Positions 15,526-24,579 of a DNA stretch of 64,000 nucleotides are shown one piece after another (the stretch's first letter is position 1; every line of letters begins with the position of its first letter). The stretch is from QHXW01 sp035297145. GTDB lineage: Bacteria; Acidobacteriota; Terriglobia; Bryobacterales; Bryobacteraceae. Location of the stretch: the NCBI GenBank assembly GCA_035297145.1, contig DATGZN010000069.1, positions 1 to 64,000 of the forward strand, in the 5' to 3' direction. The translations under genes were made by a program, and so were the position numbers. The notes under the pieces are model-generated. The model ran no database searches. It was given only the letters and a program-made list of their open reading frames with translations, and was not told the origin of the DNA.

Positions 15526-18027
15526 ATGCGAAGACTACTGATGCTTTCCGGTCTGGCCGCGGCGGCCGTTCTCATCGGTGAGGAGGGCGGATTATTTTCC
15601 ATCCTTCAAAGCAATGCCCGTATCGGCCTGCAGGGCGAAGGATTTTACCTGCTGCCCACCAACCAACTGCTGCGCCCATGGGGAGAGCAGGCGGTCATCA
15701 AAGGCCGTCCTGTGGACCTGGCATTTGACTCGCACAAAAGACTGCTCGCGGTGCTGAACTGGCGCAGCGTGCTGCTGCGCGATGGCACAAGCGGAGCGCC
15801 GCTGGCCGACATCCGCTCCCGCGCCACTTCCTATGCAGGAATCGCGTTCCGGCCAGGGGACCGCGAGCTTTGGGCGAGCGAGACGACCCGCAGCGGCCCC
15901 GATAGCCTGCTGATCGCGGAATTGTCTGAGACAGGCGCGGTGACGAACAGCGTGAGACTTTCGCTACCCGGGCATCCGGTTCCAGCGGGCATGGCTTTTT
16001 CCGCTGGCGGCAAAACCGCGTACGTTGCGTTAAGCCGGAGCAATACATTGGCTGTCGTTGACGCCACATCGCGCCTGGTGCAACGGGAGATTCCGGTTGG
16101 AATCGCGCCGTTCGGTGTCGCGGTCACGGCCGGTCGCGTGTTCGTGAGCAATCGCGGCGGCCGGCGGCCCGTTGCGTCCGACACGACCGCGCCCAGCAGC
16201 GGCTCCATGGTGGTCTCCGACGCCGTCACCGGCTCGTCGGCTTCGGGAACGGTGACCGTTGTGAGTACGAACGACTCTTCAACCCGCGAGATCTCCGTAG
16301 GCCTTGCGCCATCCGGACTGGCACTGAGTCCCGATGGAAAGCTGCTGGCCGTGGCCAACGGCCACTCGGATTCCATCTCGTTGATTGATACCGATTCTTT
16401 GCAGTCTACGGAAGTGAAAATTCCCTCGTGGCCGGAAGGGACGCTGGGCAGTCAACCCATCTCCGTCGCATTTTCGCCGGATGGCCATACGATCTACGCG
16501 GCATGCGGCGGCAACAACGCAATCGCCGTCGTTAGCACGGCTGCCGGGCAATGGAAGCTGGTGGGCGCACTGCCCACCGCATGGTTTCCCTCCGGCGTTG
16601 CCGTGGATGACAACGGCGCGTTGCGCGTAATCACCATCAAGGGTGTGGCCAACACCGCGGTGGGCGACGGCACGTTCAATTCGCGGCAGTATGAAGGCGC
16701 GTTGGTGAGGATTCCCGCGCCGGCGGAAGCCCAGCTCGCCGCTGGTATGCGCGAGGTGCGCGCGGCGAACAGCCCGCGTTTTGAATCCGCCGGCGGTGTG
16801 GCGAATCTCTCCTCGCTCGGTATCCGCCATGTCTTTTTCGTTATCAAGGAGAATCGCACCTACGATCAGGTGCTCGGCGATATCGGCAAAGGCAACAGCG
16901 ATCCCAAGCTTTGCGTCTACGGCCGCGAGGTCACGCCCAATCAGCACGCGTTGGCCGAGCGCTATGTGCTGCTCGACAACTTTCACACCGGCGGCGCCAT
17001 CAGCTTCGATGGCCATCAGTGGCTGATGCAGGCTTTTGTGAGCGATTACGTGGAGCGTGCGTTCGCATCCTCGCCCCGAGGTTATGCCTGGAACATGGCT
17101 GACGCGCTCACTGTGTCGCCCGCGGGCTTCTTCTGGCAATCGGCAAAGCGGCCGCTGGATGTCCGCGTCTATGGGGAATTCGGCCTGCCCGTGCGGTGGG
17201 ATCCCGCCACGCAAAACATGATCGATATGAACGAGCGCGACCTGCTGAGTTGGAGCGACTACTGGAAGCTCTACAAGGAAGGGAAGTGGCAGAGCGCTGT
17301 CGGTACACGGAGTGGGGTACCGGCGCTCGCCAAGATCATCAGTTCGCGATACCCATTCAGCACCACCAGCATTCCCGATCAGATTCGCGCCGACGAGTTT
17401 CTGCGGGAATTCGCCGAGCGGGAAAAAAGCGGAACGCTGGCGAATCTCTCGGTGATTCATTTGAATGAGGACCACACCAATGGCACCCGGCCCGGGTCGC
17501 CCACGCCGCGCGCCATGGTGGCCGATAACGATCTCGCCCTCGGCCGCATTGTGGAAGCAATCTCCAAGAGCCGCTTCTGGGCCCAGAGCCTGATTCTCGT
17601 GGTCGAGGATGACGCGCAGGATGGATTCGATCACGTGGACGGTTATCGTACCGTTGCGCTGGCCATCGGCCCGCACGTCCGGAGCGGCGCCGTCGATTCC
17701 AACTTCTACACGCACACGTCTATGGTGCGCACCATCCAGGACATCTTCGAAATCCCGCCGCGCACGCGCTACGCTTCCGCCGCCCGTGCCATGACCAGCA
17801 TCTTCACACCCGAATCTGACACCGCGCCGTATCAGAGCCTGCCCGCACGCATCGCTCTGGATGAAATGAATCCACCGCTCGCCTCACTCGACGGTAAGCG
17901 GCTTTGGGCGGCGCGGCAATCGCTCGCAATGAACTGGTCGCATCCCGATGATGTCCGCTCCGACGTGCTGAATCGCATTCTGTGGTGGGACGCGAAGGGA
18001 TATCAAACACCCTATCCAGCGAGATAA
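15526..18027 (+). CDS. YncE-like beta-propeller fused to alkaline-phosphatase-superfamily phosphoesterase
   Basis: The 833-residue protein begins with a signal-type N-terminus (MRRLLMLSGLAAAAVLIGEE). Residues about 50-400 form a seven-bladed propeller of YVTN/YncE repeats (GIAPFGVAVTAGRVFVSNRG; GLAPSGLALSPDGKLLAVAN; PISVAFSPDGHTIYAACGG). From about residue 440 a phosphoesterase domain starts with HVFFVIKENRTYDQVLGDIG, the metal/nucleophile region of the phospholipase-C-like part of the alkaline phosphatase superfamily. SLILVVEDDAQDGFDHVDG supplies later metal ligands. This fusion is common in Acidobacteriota. Substrate unknown; likely periplasmic or extracellular. Monocistronic. Confidence 0.88.
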   Translation: MRRLLMLSGLAAAAVLIGEEGGLFSILQSNARIGLQGEGFYLLPTNQLLRPWGEQAVIKGRPVDLAFDSHKRLLAVLNWRSVLLRDGTSGAPLADIRSRATSYAGIAFRPGDRELWASETTRSGPDSLLIAELSETGAVTNSVRLSLPGHPVPAGMAFSAGGKTAYVALSRSNTLAVVDATSRLVQREIPVGIAPFGVAVTAGRVFVSNRGGRRPVASDTTAPSSGSMVVSDAVTGSSASGTVTVVSTNDSSTREISVGLAPSGLALSPDGKLLAVANGHSDSISLIDTDSLQSTEVKIPSWPEGTLGSQPISVAFSPDGHTIYAACGGNNAIAVVSTAAGQWKLVGALPTAWFPSGVAVDDNGALRVITIKGVANTAVGDGTFNSRQYEGALVRIPAPAEAQLAAGMREVRAANSPRFESAGGVANLSSLGIRHVFFVIKENRTYDQVLGDIGKGNSDPKLCVYGREVTPNQHALAERYVLLDNFHTGGAISFDGHQWLMQAFVSDYVERAFASSPRGYAWNMADALTVSPAGFFWQSAKRPLDVRVYGEFGLPVRWDPATQNMIDMNERDLLSWSDYWKLYKEGKWQSAVGTRSGVPALAKIISSRYPFSTTSIPDQIRADEFLREFAEREKSGTLANLSVIHLNEDHTNGTRPGSPTPRAMVADNDLALGRIVEAISKSRFWAQSLILVVEDDAQDGFDHVDGYRTVALAIGPHVRSGAVDSNFYTHTSMVRTIQDIFEIPPRTRYASAARAMTSIFTPESDTAPYQSLPARIALDEMNPPLASLDGKRLWAARQSLAMNWSHPDDVRSDVLNRILWWDAKGYQTPYPAR

Positions 18028-18075
18028 AAGGACCGCGAGCGGTTTGCTTCCACCCGCGGCCCTCGCCGCGCCGGG

Positions 18076-18387
18076 TTATTTGACGGGACTGATGTGCGTT
18101 ACATGGATGGTTGAACTGGAAGAGTCCACCGATCCGGTAACCATTACCTTTTTTCCTTCGTATTTCTTCGCGCTATCCTGGTCGTCCAGTTGGTACGTCG
18201 TACCCGATGATTCAGCCAGGACGTACTTCCCGTCATTCGACTTCACGATCTTCCCGGTGACCTGTTGATCCGATTGCGATTGCTGTTGCGCCGCCGGTTC
18301 CGGCTGTTGCGGCTGCTGGTCTTGTGCGAGCATTAGTCCACTGGAAAATGCCATGGGAAGTGCTAAAGTACACCACAGTTTCTTCAC
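18076..18387 (-). CDS. Small secreted Gln-rich protein (DUF5818-like)
   Basis: The GTG start at 18387 follows a GGGAGG ribosome-binding site and gives a 103-residue protein with a signal peptide (VKKLWCTLALPMAFSSGLML, cleaved before QDQQ). A Gln/Pro-rich linker covers about residues 24-43 (QQPQQPEPAAQQQSQSDQQV). A compact beta domain follows (TGKIVKSNDGKYVLAES, TYQLDDQDSAKKYEGKKVMV, STIHVTHISPVK), an OB-like pattern seen in small acidobacterial secreted proteins. Longer upstream frames have no support. Function unknown. It lies between the propeller protein and the hybrid kinase. Confidence 0.72.
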   Translation of the reverse strand: MKKLWCTLALPMAFSSGLMLAQDQQPQQPEPAAQQQSQSDQQVTGKIVKSNDGKYVLAESSGTTYQLDDQDSAKKYEGKKVMVTGSVDSSSSTIHVTHISPVK

Positions 18388-18574
18388 GCTTCTCGACCTC
18401 CCTTCCTTGTCGTGCGCGTTTGAGCGCGCGCCTGGAGACAGTGCAATCGCTGATCCACCGTACTCCTTCGGCCCGTTCAGCGATCCGTATGGTATTGGTT
18501 TACACGGAGAGCGACAGAGTGCCGCGTAGATTCTACTCGCGACGATTCCGGCAGGGTGTTGTTTCTGAGCGAGC

Positions 18575-20914
18575 TCAGACGTCGGCGCTCTTGGTAGCCG
18601 CTGTGTCCAGCACCTCGCGTAGCTTAGCCCCCAGTTCGTCGGGCGCAAAAGGCTTGGGCAAAAGATACACATTGGGCTCCAGAACACCGTGGTGAGCGAG
18701 CATATCGTCGGTATAACCGGACATATAGAGGACCTTGAGCGTCGGTTGCACGATCCGGAGGCGCGCGGCCAGGTCACGGCCGCTCATGTGTGGCATGATC
18801 ACATCGGTCAGCAGCAGATCAATCACACCACGATGCTGGTCAAAAATTCGTAACGCCTCGGCGCCGCCACCCGCCTCCAGGATGGTATAGCCCAACCGGT
18901 GCAGCATCTCACGTACGAGTTGCCGCACTCCCGGCTCATCCTCCACCAGCAGGATCGTCTCCGTACCGGCGCGAACGGTAGGCTGTATTCCGGCCGGATG
19001 CGCTGTATCCAGGACGCCAACGATCCTTGGCAGATAGATGTGGAACGTTGCCCCGCTGCCAGGCTCGCTCTCCACCACGATTTCCCCACCGCTCTGCTTG
19101 ACGATGCCGTACACCGTCGAGAGCCCGAGGCCGGTTCCCTTGCCGGTCGCCTTCGACGTGTAAAACGGCTCAAACAGGTGGATCATGATCTCCGCATCCA
19201 TCCCCTTGCCCGTATCGGCGACGGTCAGCCGCACGTAGCATCCCGGCCGGACGTCCGCGTGCAGCCGCGACGAGTGCGGAACGTCCACGTTTCCCGTGCG
19301 GATGAACAGCCTGCCACCCTCCGGCATCGCATCGCGCGCGTTCACCGCCAGATTCATGATGACCTGCTCGAGTTGGCCGGCATCCGCCTTCACGCTGCCC
19401 AGGCTGGGCGTAAGCACGGTTTCCAGCTCGATGTGCTCGCCAATCACGCGCCGCAGCATGCGGTCCATGTTCGCCACCAGAATGTTCAAGTCCAGAATTC
19501 TCGGCTGAATCACCTGGCGGCGGCTGAACGCCAGCAACTGATTCGTCAGGCTCGTGGCGCGGCTGGAGGCCTTCAGCACTTCTTCGATACAGCCGTGCAG
19601 CGGATCATCCGGCGCCAGGCCGCGCATGATCATGTCGCCGTATCCGGAGATCACGGTGAGCAGATTGTTGAAGTCGTGGGCCACGCCGCCCGCAAGCCGC
19701 CCCACGGCTTCCATCTTCTGCGATTGCCGAAGTTGGTCTTCGAGCTGCCGCCGCTCGGTAATGTCGATGCCCATACCGCCGATGAACTGCACCTCGTCGT
19801 TCTCATCGACGATAGGAAATTTGTAAAGCAACCAATGGTGTACGCCTTGTCGGTGTGGAATCGCCTCCACCGCTTCCACCAGCGACTTGGTGCGGAGTAC
19901 CTCGTCGTCGTTCGCCACAAGATGGTCGGCGTATTCGGCGGGCCATACTTCGTGGTCCGTCTTCCCGAGGAAATCGGCGGGATCCAAATGAAACAGTCCT
20001 TGTGCCGCTTCGTTATAGAAGACGTAGCGTCCGTCGCGGTTCTTCATGAAGGCCACACCAGGCATGTGGCGCATGAATGCGGCGAAGCGCTGGCGGCTTA
20101 AACGCAGCTCCTCGCGGGACCGCTTGCGTTCCGTGATGTCAAACGTCGTACCGACTATCGTGAGCTCGCCTGGTTCATCGGATTCCACCAGGTTCATGTT
20201 GGTCAGAATCCAGACCGGTCCGCCCTCCTTTCGCCGGAAACAGACCTCTTGCTGCGTGATGACCTTCTGGTCCCGCAGGCGGTCGATGAGCTCGGGGCGA
20301 TCTGCAGGCTGTTGGTACAACGCCTGCACATTCACCGACAGCAATTCGGCGCTCGAATCGTAGCCCAGCATCCGGGCGAACGCTTCGTTGCATTCGAGAA
20401 TGCGGCCATCCAGCGTGGTGCGAACGATGCCCGCGAGATTCTTTTCAAACAGCAGCCGGTAGCGCTTTTCCGACGCGCGCAACGCCTGCTCGGCATGCTT
20501 GCGCCGCGTGAGATCGCGATAGATGGAGACCGCACCGGTCGTGCGGCCTTGTTCGTCCACAAACGGCCGCGCCGTCACACTGACCCATTTCCCTTCGGGT
20601 GCCTGCGCATGGCGCACAAACAGTTCGGCGCCATCCACCGATTCAGCTCGCAGCGCGCGTGCCGTCGGCAACTGATCCTCCGGATACGGAGTGATGCCAT
20701 CGGGCAGCCGCACACCACACGCACGGCACCACTCACCGAGCGAATGGCGTTCCGCGGTGACGCCGGCTAGCCGTTCCGCCGCGACGTTCCGCAACACGAA
20801 ATTGCCGTGCTCGTCTACGATCGTGACGCCGTCGCCCATGTTGTCCAAAATGAACTGCAAAACGTGAGTGGGGCTTCCGGCTGAAAGGAAATCGGGCGGC
20901 AGCGCAGCGCTCAT
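18575..20914 (-). CDS. PAS-domain hybrid sensor histidine kinase with receiver domain
   Basis: The 779-residue cytosolic protein has three PAS domains (about residues 17-140, 150-270, 280-392). HisKA follows with phospho-acceptor His413 in GRLAGGVAHDFNNLLT, then a HATPase_c domain (NARDAMPEGG N-box, TVADTGKGMD G1-box, GTGLGLSTVYG G2-box at about 602-612). A C-terminal receiver domain (about 661-775) has phospho-acceptor Asp704 in LLTDVIMP. No transmembrane segment is visible, so it senses an internal signal. The third PAS has the WPAEYADHLVANDDEVL region of PAS_4 types. No cognate regulator is adjacent; the output partner is unknown. Confidence 0.93.
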   Translation of the reverse strand: MSAALPPDFLSAGSPTHVLQFILDNMGDGVTIVDEHGNFVLRNVAAERLAGVTAERHSLGEWCRACGVRLPDGITPYPEDQLPTARALRAESVDGAELFVRHAQAPEGKWVSVTARPFVDEQGRTTGAVSIYRDLTRRKHAEQALRASEKRYRLLFEKNLAGIVRTTLDGRILECNEAFARMLGYDSSAELLSVNVQALYQQPADRPELIDRLRDQKVITQQEVCFRRKEGGPVWILTNMNLVESDEPGELTIVGTTFDITERKRSREELRLSRQRFAAFMRHMPGVAFMKNRDGRYVFYNEAAQGLFHLDPADFLGKTDHEVWPAEYADHLVANDDEVLRTKSLVEAVEAIPHRQGVHHWLLYKFPIVDENDEVQFIGGMGIDITERRQLEDQLRQSQKMEAVGRLAGGVAHDFNNLLTVISGYGDMIMRGLAPDDPLHGCIEEVLKASSRATSLTNQLLAFSRRQVIQPRILDLNILVANMDRMLRRVIGEHIELETVLTPSLGSVKADAGQLEQVIMNLAVNARDAMPEGGRLFIRTGNVDVPHSSRLHADVRPGCYVRLTVADTGKGMDAEIMIHLFEPFYTSKATGKGTGLGLSTVYGIVKQSGGEIVVESEPGSGATFHIYLPRIVGVLDTAHPAGIQPTVRAGTETILLVEDEPGVRQLVREMLHRLGYTILEAGGGAEALRIFDQHRGVIDLLLTDVIMPHMSGRDLAARLRIVQPTLKVLYMSGYTDDMLAHHGVLEPNVYLLPKPFAPDELGAKLREVLDTAATKSADV

Positions 20915-21046
20915 GCTTCTCCCGCCGCCCGCGGCAGCGTGTGCGATCTCGAATTTCGTCCATCGGCCAAATTCGACATCGGTCGTCCCTGGGGAATTTG
21001 ATCGTACCAGCGGCAGCCCTCGTTTTCAAGGCTAGGGCTTTATGTT

Positions 21047-22459
21047 ATGTTGCACTCGATGCCCAACCTTCGCATCGTATATTGGCCCCTGTTGTTCGCC
21101 GCAAGTACCTCCGGCTTATGGCCGCAATCCGGCAACGTGATCGTTCGTCCCCGCGAGATTCACGACGTCCTGGTGAATCCCGGCACGGGCATCACCACCT
21201 TCCAGCGCTTCAACGGCGATGCCATCAACCCGGGACGCAATTGGTCGGAAGTAGGACCCGAAGCTAAACTGCCGGCTCCTGCGGGCCAACCCGATTTTCC
21301 CGATACCTCCATCGCGTACATCCGCTGGTTCTGGTCGCAGATCGAGCCCGAGCGCGGCAAATACCGCTGGGATATTATCGACCTCGCTCTCGACCAGGCG
21401 CGCCAGCATCACCAGACTCTCGCCATCCGCCTCATGCCGTATGACGAGCACCACGCGCTCCCGGCTTGGTATCAAACCTCCGGCGCGCGCCGCGCCAACA
21501 AGCCTGCCGACAAAGATGGCGCCATCTGGTCGCCGGACTCCAGCGACCCTCTCTATGTAAAGGATTGGGGAGAACTGGTCGCCGCCGCCGGCCTGCGTTA
21601 CGACGGCCATCCCTATCTCGATTCCGTCGACGTCTCAACTTTTGGTTACTGGGGCGAGGGCTGGGGACCTTATCCGCCGGACTGGACTGTACAGCAGCAG
21701 CTCATCGATCAATACTTCGACACATTCCCGCGCACGCCGCTGCTGATGAACTTCGACGAATTGAAGGCGCTCGACTACGCTGTGCACCGCGGCGCGGGCT
21801 GGCGCCTCGACTGCTGGGGTGATATGGGCCGTCCTGGCCACCAAGGTTTCGCGCACATGCTCGACCTCTATCCGCAGCAAGTGGTAAAGGCTCACGCACA
21901 GGACATCTGGCAGCGCAGCCCGGTGTCGCTCGAAACCTGCGGCACGCCACTCTCCTGGAAAGAGTCGAGCTTCACCCTGCCTTACATCTTCGACCAGGCG
22001 CTGCGCTGGCACGCGACGTCCATCAACATCAAATCCACCGCTATCCCCGCCGAATGGAAATCCGATTTCGACGAATTTCAGAAGAAGATCGGCTATCGCT
22101 TCGTGCTGCGGCGCCTGGAATACCCGCGTGCCGTCCATGCCGGGCAAATGGCGATGTTCCGCATGTGGTGGTTCAACGCCGGTGTGGCGCCGGTGTATCG
22201 TGATTACATCCTCGCGCTCGAACTCCACTCCGCCGCACGAAGCGGCGTGATCCGGACCGCTGCCGATGTCCGCCGCTGGCTTCCGGGGGACGCCGTCTTC
22301 GAAGACACGGTTTACGTGCCCGGAGATTTGCCGCCGGGTGCCTACCAGTTGCGCATAGCGTTGCTCGACCCGCGCACTCTAACCCCGGCCATCCGCCTGG
22401 CCATCGAAGGCCGGCAGGAAGACGGCTGGTACGATGTTGGCGGCATTTCCATCGAATGA
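21047..22459 (+). CDS. DUF4832 family protein, glycoside-hydrolase-like
   Basis: The 470-residue protein has a hydrophobic, signal-like N-terminus (ATG 21047 or 21059). The mature part opens with DVLVNPGTGITTFQRF, then IAYIRWFWSQIEPERGKYRW and the TIM-barrel-like strands LAIRLMPYDE, SVDVSTFGYWGEGWG and MNFDELKALDYA. A C-terminal beta-sandwich from about residue 345 (YRFVLRRLEYP, then DLPPGAYQLRIALLDP) fits DUF4832. Acidic residues at barrel strand ends (WSQIEPE, GYWGEGW) would suit a retaining glycosidase, but activity is inference. The stop overlaps the next start (ATGA 22456-22459), forming an operon with NagA. Confidence 0.75.
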   Translation: MLHSMPNLRIVYWPLLFAASTSGLWPQSGNVIVRPREIHDVLVNPGTGITTFQRFNGDAINPGRNWSEVGPEAKLPAPAGQPDFPDTSIAYIRWFWSQIEPERGKYRWDIIDLALDQARQHHQTLAIRLMPYDEHHALPAWYQTSGARRANKPADKDGAIWSPDSSDPLYVKDWGELVAAAGLRYDGHPYLDSVDVSTFGYWGEGWGPYPPDWTVQQQLIDQYFDTFPRTPLLMNFDELKALDYAVHRGAGWRLDCWGDMGRPGHQGFAHMLDLYPQQVVKAHAQDIWQRSPVSLETCGTPLSWKESSFTLPYIFDQALRWHATSINIKSTAIPAEWKSDFDEFQKKIGYRFVLRRLEYPRAVHAGQMAMFRMWWFNAGVAPVYRDYILALELHSAARSGVIRTAADVRRWLPGDAVFEDTVYVPGDLPPGAYQLRIALLDPRTLTPAIRLAIEGRQEDGWYDVGGISIE

Positions 22460-22728
22460 TTACGTCTTGTCTCGCGGAACTCCCGCCGCTCACCGTCGAA
22501 ATTCAACGCAGCCTCGACGGCCTCTGGACCATGCACCTGTTCGACAATCGCGCCGCCTGCAAAGTGATCATGCCTCCCAGCGAATTCAGCTTGGATGCCG
22601 CCAAGCAGAAGGCCCTTGTCAATGCCCAGTTCTACATGCGAAAGTACGGTGGCGATCCATCGTGGACTCCACCGGCACCGGTCGAGTGGCGTGAGTTCGC
22701 CCCACGCGAAGTCATCTGGGAAACGTGA
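22456..22728 (+). CDS. Small hypothetical protein in nagA operon
   Basis: This 90-residue frame starts within the stop of the DUF4832 gene and ends 3 bp before nagA, so translational coupling supports it being real. The protein is mixed alpha/beta (RSLDGLWTMHLFDNRAAC, FSLDAAKQKALVNAQFYMRK, PAPVEWREFAP) without signal peptide or membrane helix. I do not recognise the family. The WTMHLFDNR and KYGG segments resemble no motif I can name. A role linked to amino-sugar use is context only. Confidence 0.6.
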   Translation: MITSCLAELPPLTVEIQRSLDGLWTMHLFDNRAACKVIMPPSEFSLDAAKQKALVNAQFYMRKYGGDPSWTPPAPVEWREFAPREVIWET

Positions 22729-22731
22729 TTC

Positions 22732-23916
22732 ATGAAAGTCTTCCGTAACGCCAACATCATCACCGACAGCGGAGTAATCGCCGACGGCATGGTCGTCGTG
22801 CACGGTGATCGCATCGACTACGCCGGCCCGAGACGTGAGATTCCACCAGCCGCCGAAATCGTCGATGTCGCTGGCCAGTTTCTCGCTCCCGGGTTTGTCG
22901 ATATCCATATTCACGGCGGTGCTGGAAGCGACTTCATGGATGCGACCGATGCCGACATCGAAACCGTATTCCGTTATCACGCGGCGCACGGCACCACGAG
23001 CCTTTGCCCCACCACGGCAACCGCGCCGCTCGCGGAAATCCTATCCGCCCTTGAGGCGCTCGAGCGCTATCGCAATGGCCCACAGCGGTTCGGGCGCGCA
23101 CTCGGTGCCCACATTGAAGGTCCCTATCTCGCTATGACCAAGCGCGGCTGCCACCTGCCGCAGTTCGTACGCAATCCCGAAGAACGCGAGTGGCGGCAGA
23201 TTCTGGAACGCGGACCGATCGCTTCGGTGACCTTGGCGCCGGAACTCCCCGGTGCGCGAATGCTGGTGGAGGAGCTGCACCACCGCGGCGCCAACGCCAA
23301 TGCGGGCCATAGCGAAGCGCTTTACCAGGAAGTCGAAGACGCGGCAGACTGGGGCGTGCGCCACGTCACGCATCTCTACTGCGCCATGACCGATGCTATG
23401 AACAACCGCTGGCGCGGTACACCGAACCCGCGCAGCGGCGGCATTGTCGAGGCGGTCTACCTCGACGACCGCCTATCCTCCGAGTTAATCACCGACGGCA
23501 AGCATCTCTCGCGCGAAATGCTGCGCCTCGCCCTGCGCCACAAGGGCTACGAGAAGCTGGCAATAGTAACCGACGCCATGCGCGGCGCCGGCATGCCCGA
23601 CGGTGAGTACACCTTTGGCCCGCGGCACGGCCTGATAGCCGTGGTGAAGAACGGCGAAGCACGCATTCCCGACGGCACCGCGCTCGCCTCCTCGGTTTGT
23701 CCCATGAACCAAATGGTCCGCGTCTTCCGCGACCTCACCCGATGCCCGCTCTGGCAAGCCGTGCGCATGGCGTCTCTCACTCCCGCCGAGATCGTGCACC
23801 GCGCCGCTGATATCGGCAGCATCACCCCAGGTAAGCTAGCCGATCTGATCATCATCGATGACCAGCTAAAAGTGGACGCGACCTATGTTGGCGGAACGCT
23901 CGCTGCCAAATCCTAA
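22732..23916 (+). CDS. nagA: N-acetylglucosamine-6-phosphate deacetylase
   Basis: The 394-residue length matches NagA. It removes the acetyl group from GlcNAc-6-phosphate, feeding cell-wall or chitin amino sugar into glycolysis. Metal ligands are visible: the HIHGG motif at residues 59-63, Glu129 in GAHIEGPYL, His193 in NAGHSEA and His214 in HVTHLYCAM. Catalytic Asp281 is in AIVTDAMRG and the terminal domain shows DGTALASSV. It is the third gene of a tightly spaced operon with the DUF4832 protein and a 90-residue protein, which suggests that the substrate released upstream contains GlcNAc. Confidence 0.92.
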   Translation: MKVFRNANIITDSGVIADGMVVVHGDRIDYAGPRREIPPAAEIVDVAGQFLAPGFVDIHIHGGAGSDFMDATDADIETVFRYHAAHGTTSLCPTTATAPLAEILSALEALERYRNGPQRFGRALGAHIEGPYLAMTKRGCHLPQFVRNPEEREWRQILERGPIASVTLAPELPGARMLVEELHHRGANANAGHSEALYQEVEDAADWGVRHVTHLYCAMTDAMNNRWRGTPNPRSGGIVEAVYLDDRLSSELITDGKHLSREMLRLALRHKGYEKLAIVTDAMRGAGMPDGEYTFGPRHGLIAVVKNGEARIPDGTALASSVCPMNQMVRVFRDLTRCPLWQAVRMASLTPAEIVHRAADIGSITPGKLADLIIIDDQLKVDATYVGGTLAAKS

Positions 23917-23935
23917 ATCCCAAATCCCAAATCCG
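23908..23935. repeat. Short AAATCCC heptamer array
   Basis: Three to four tandem heptamers related to AAATCCC lie at the end of nagA and just after it (overlapping its stop codon). The same heptamer recurs at 24462-24487 and, degenerate, at 25014-25030. Confidence 0.7.
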
Positions 23936-23938
23936 GTC

Positions 23939-24424
23939 TTAAGTCCCTAGCACCTGCCGCAGCAGCACCAACTGCCCCAAATGATACGCATTGTGATCCG
24001 CCACCAGCAGCGCCTCGCGCAGCACCGTTTGCCCGTCGCCATGCGGGATGCGAGCAAACAGATCTGTCGATGGCGCCGAAACCAGCGCGACCATCGCTTG
24101 CAGGTCTCGACGGAATGCACCCAAGCTCTGGTTCCACGCGCGCGCTGTCAGCGGTGTCTCGGACTCCGGCCAATATCCGTCGGGAAACTCGGGAGAGACG
24201 TGCTTGGCGTTCCGGCTGAACTCGAGAATGTCCCACTGCGCGAGGCGCATGTGCTCCACCAATTGCCAAGCCGTGTGAGGCGCACCTGCCGGCTTGATCC
24301 CACGCAGCGTAAGCGGAAAGCGCTTGACTGCCTCGTCGAAACTGAGATGCGCTCCGCCACCCTTCAGCAAATATAGGAGATGCTTCCGAAGCGAGCTATC
24401 TTTCTCATTTCCTGAACGCTTCAT
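23939..24424 (-). CDS. DinB-family protein
   Basis: ATG 24424 (MKRSGNEKDSSLRKHLLYLL) is chosen over the earlier in-frame ATGs because those would translate the AAATCCC repeat (GFGIWDLA). The 161-residue protein is four-helical. HTAWQLVEHMRLAQWDILEF carries the first metal-ligand histidine, and the C-terminal DHNAYHLGQLVLLRQVLG carries the paired DHNAYH histidines typical of DinB/YfiT metal-dependent thiol transferases. Members are often bacillithiol or mycothiol S-transferases or of unknown role. It sits between repeat arrays. Confidence 0.85.
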   Translation of the reverse strand: MKRSGNEKDSSLRKHLLYLLKGGGAHLSFDEAVKRFPLTLRGIKPAGAPHTAWQLVEHMRLAQWDILEFSRNAKHVSPEFPDGYWPESETPLTARAWNQSLGAFRRDLQAMVALVSAPSTDLFARIPHGDGQTVLREALLVADHNAYHLGQLVLLRQVLGT

Positions 24425-24461
24425 CGCAACGGAGTGTATCAGAATTCCGGGTGTCATTGCC

Positions 24462-24512
24462 AAATCCCAAATCCCAAATCCCAAATCCCTGGAACCTGGC
24501 ACCTAGCACCTG
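24462..24512. repeat. AAATCCC array followed by ACCTAGC/ACCTGGC array
   Basis: Four near-perfect AAATCCC heptamers (24462-24487) are followed by ACCTGGC ACCTAGC ACCTG (24495-24513). A partial copy of the second unit is present at 23946-23954, and its complement (AGGTGCC AGGTGTT AGGTGCT) at 43012-43035. These are dispersed minisatellite-like units. Confidence 0.7.
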
Positions 24513-24579
24513 TTCTTTCGGGTGTTTTCCCGATTCAAGCGGGCCAATGCTGCAAGTTACCCTTGGTCATAGAGGCCCC

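Noticed and set aside
16279..17715. Long minus-strand frame antisense to the propeller/phosphoesterase gene
   Set aside because: High-GC codon bias opens antisense frames; the plus-strand protein has clear domains and this one has none.
18899..20101. 400-codon plus-strand frame inside the hybrid kinase gene
   Set aside because: Antisense to well-conserved PAS/HisKA/HATPase coding sequence; the translation is His/Arg-rich with no motifs.
23908..24512. CRISPR array
   Set aside because: Units are 7 bp with no regular spacers and no cas genes.
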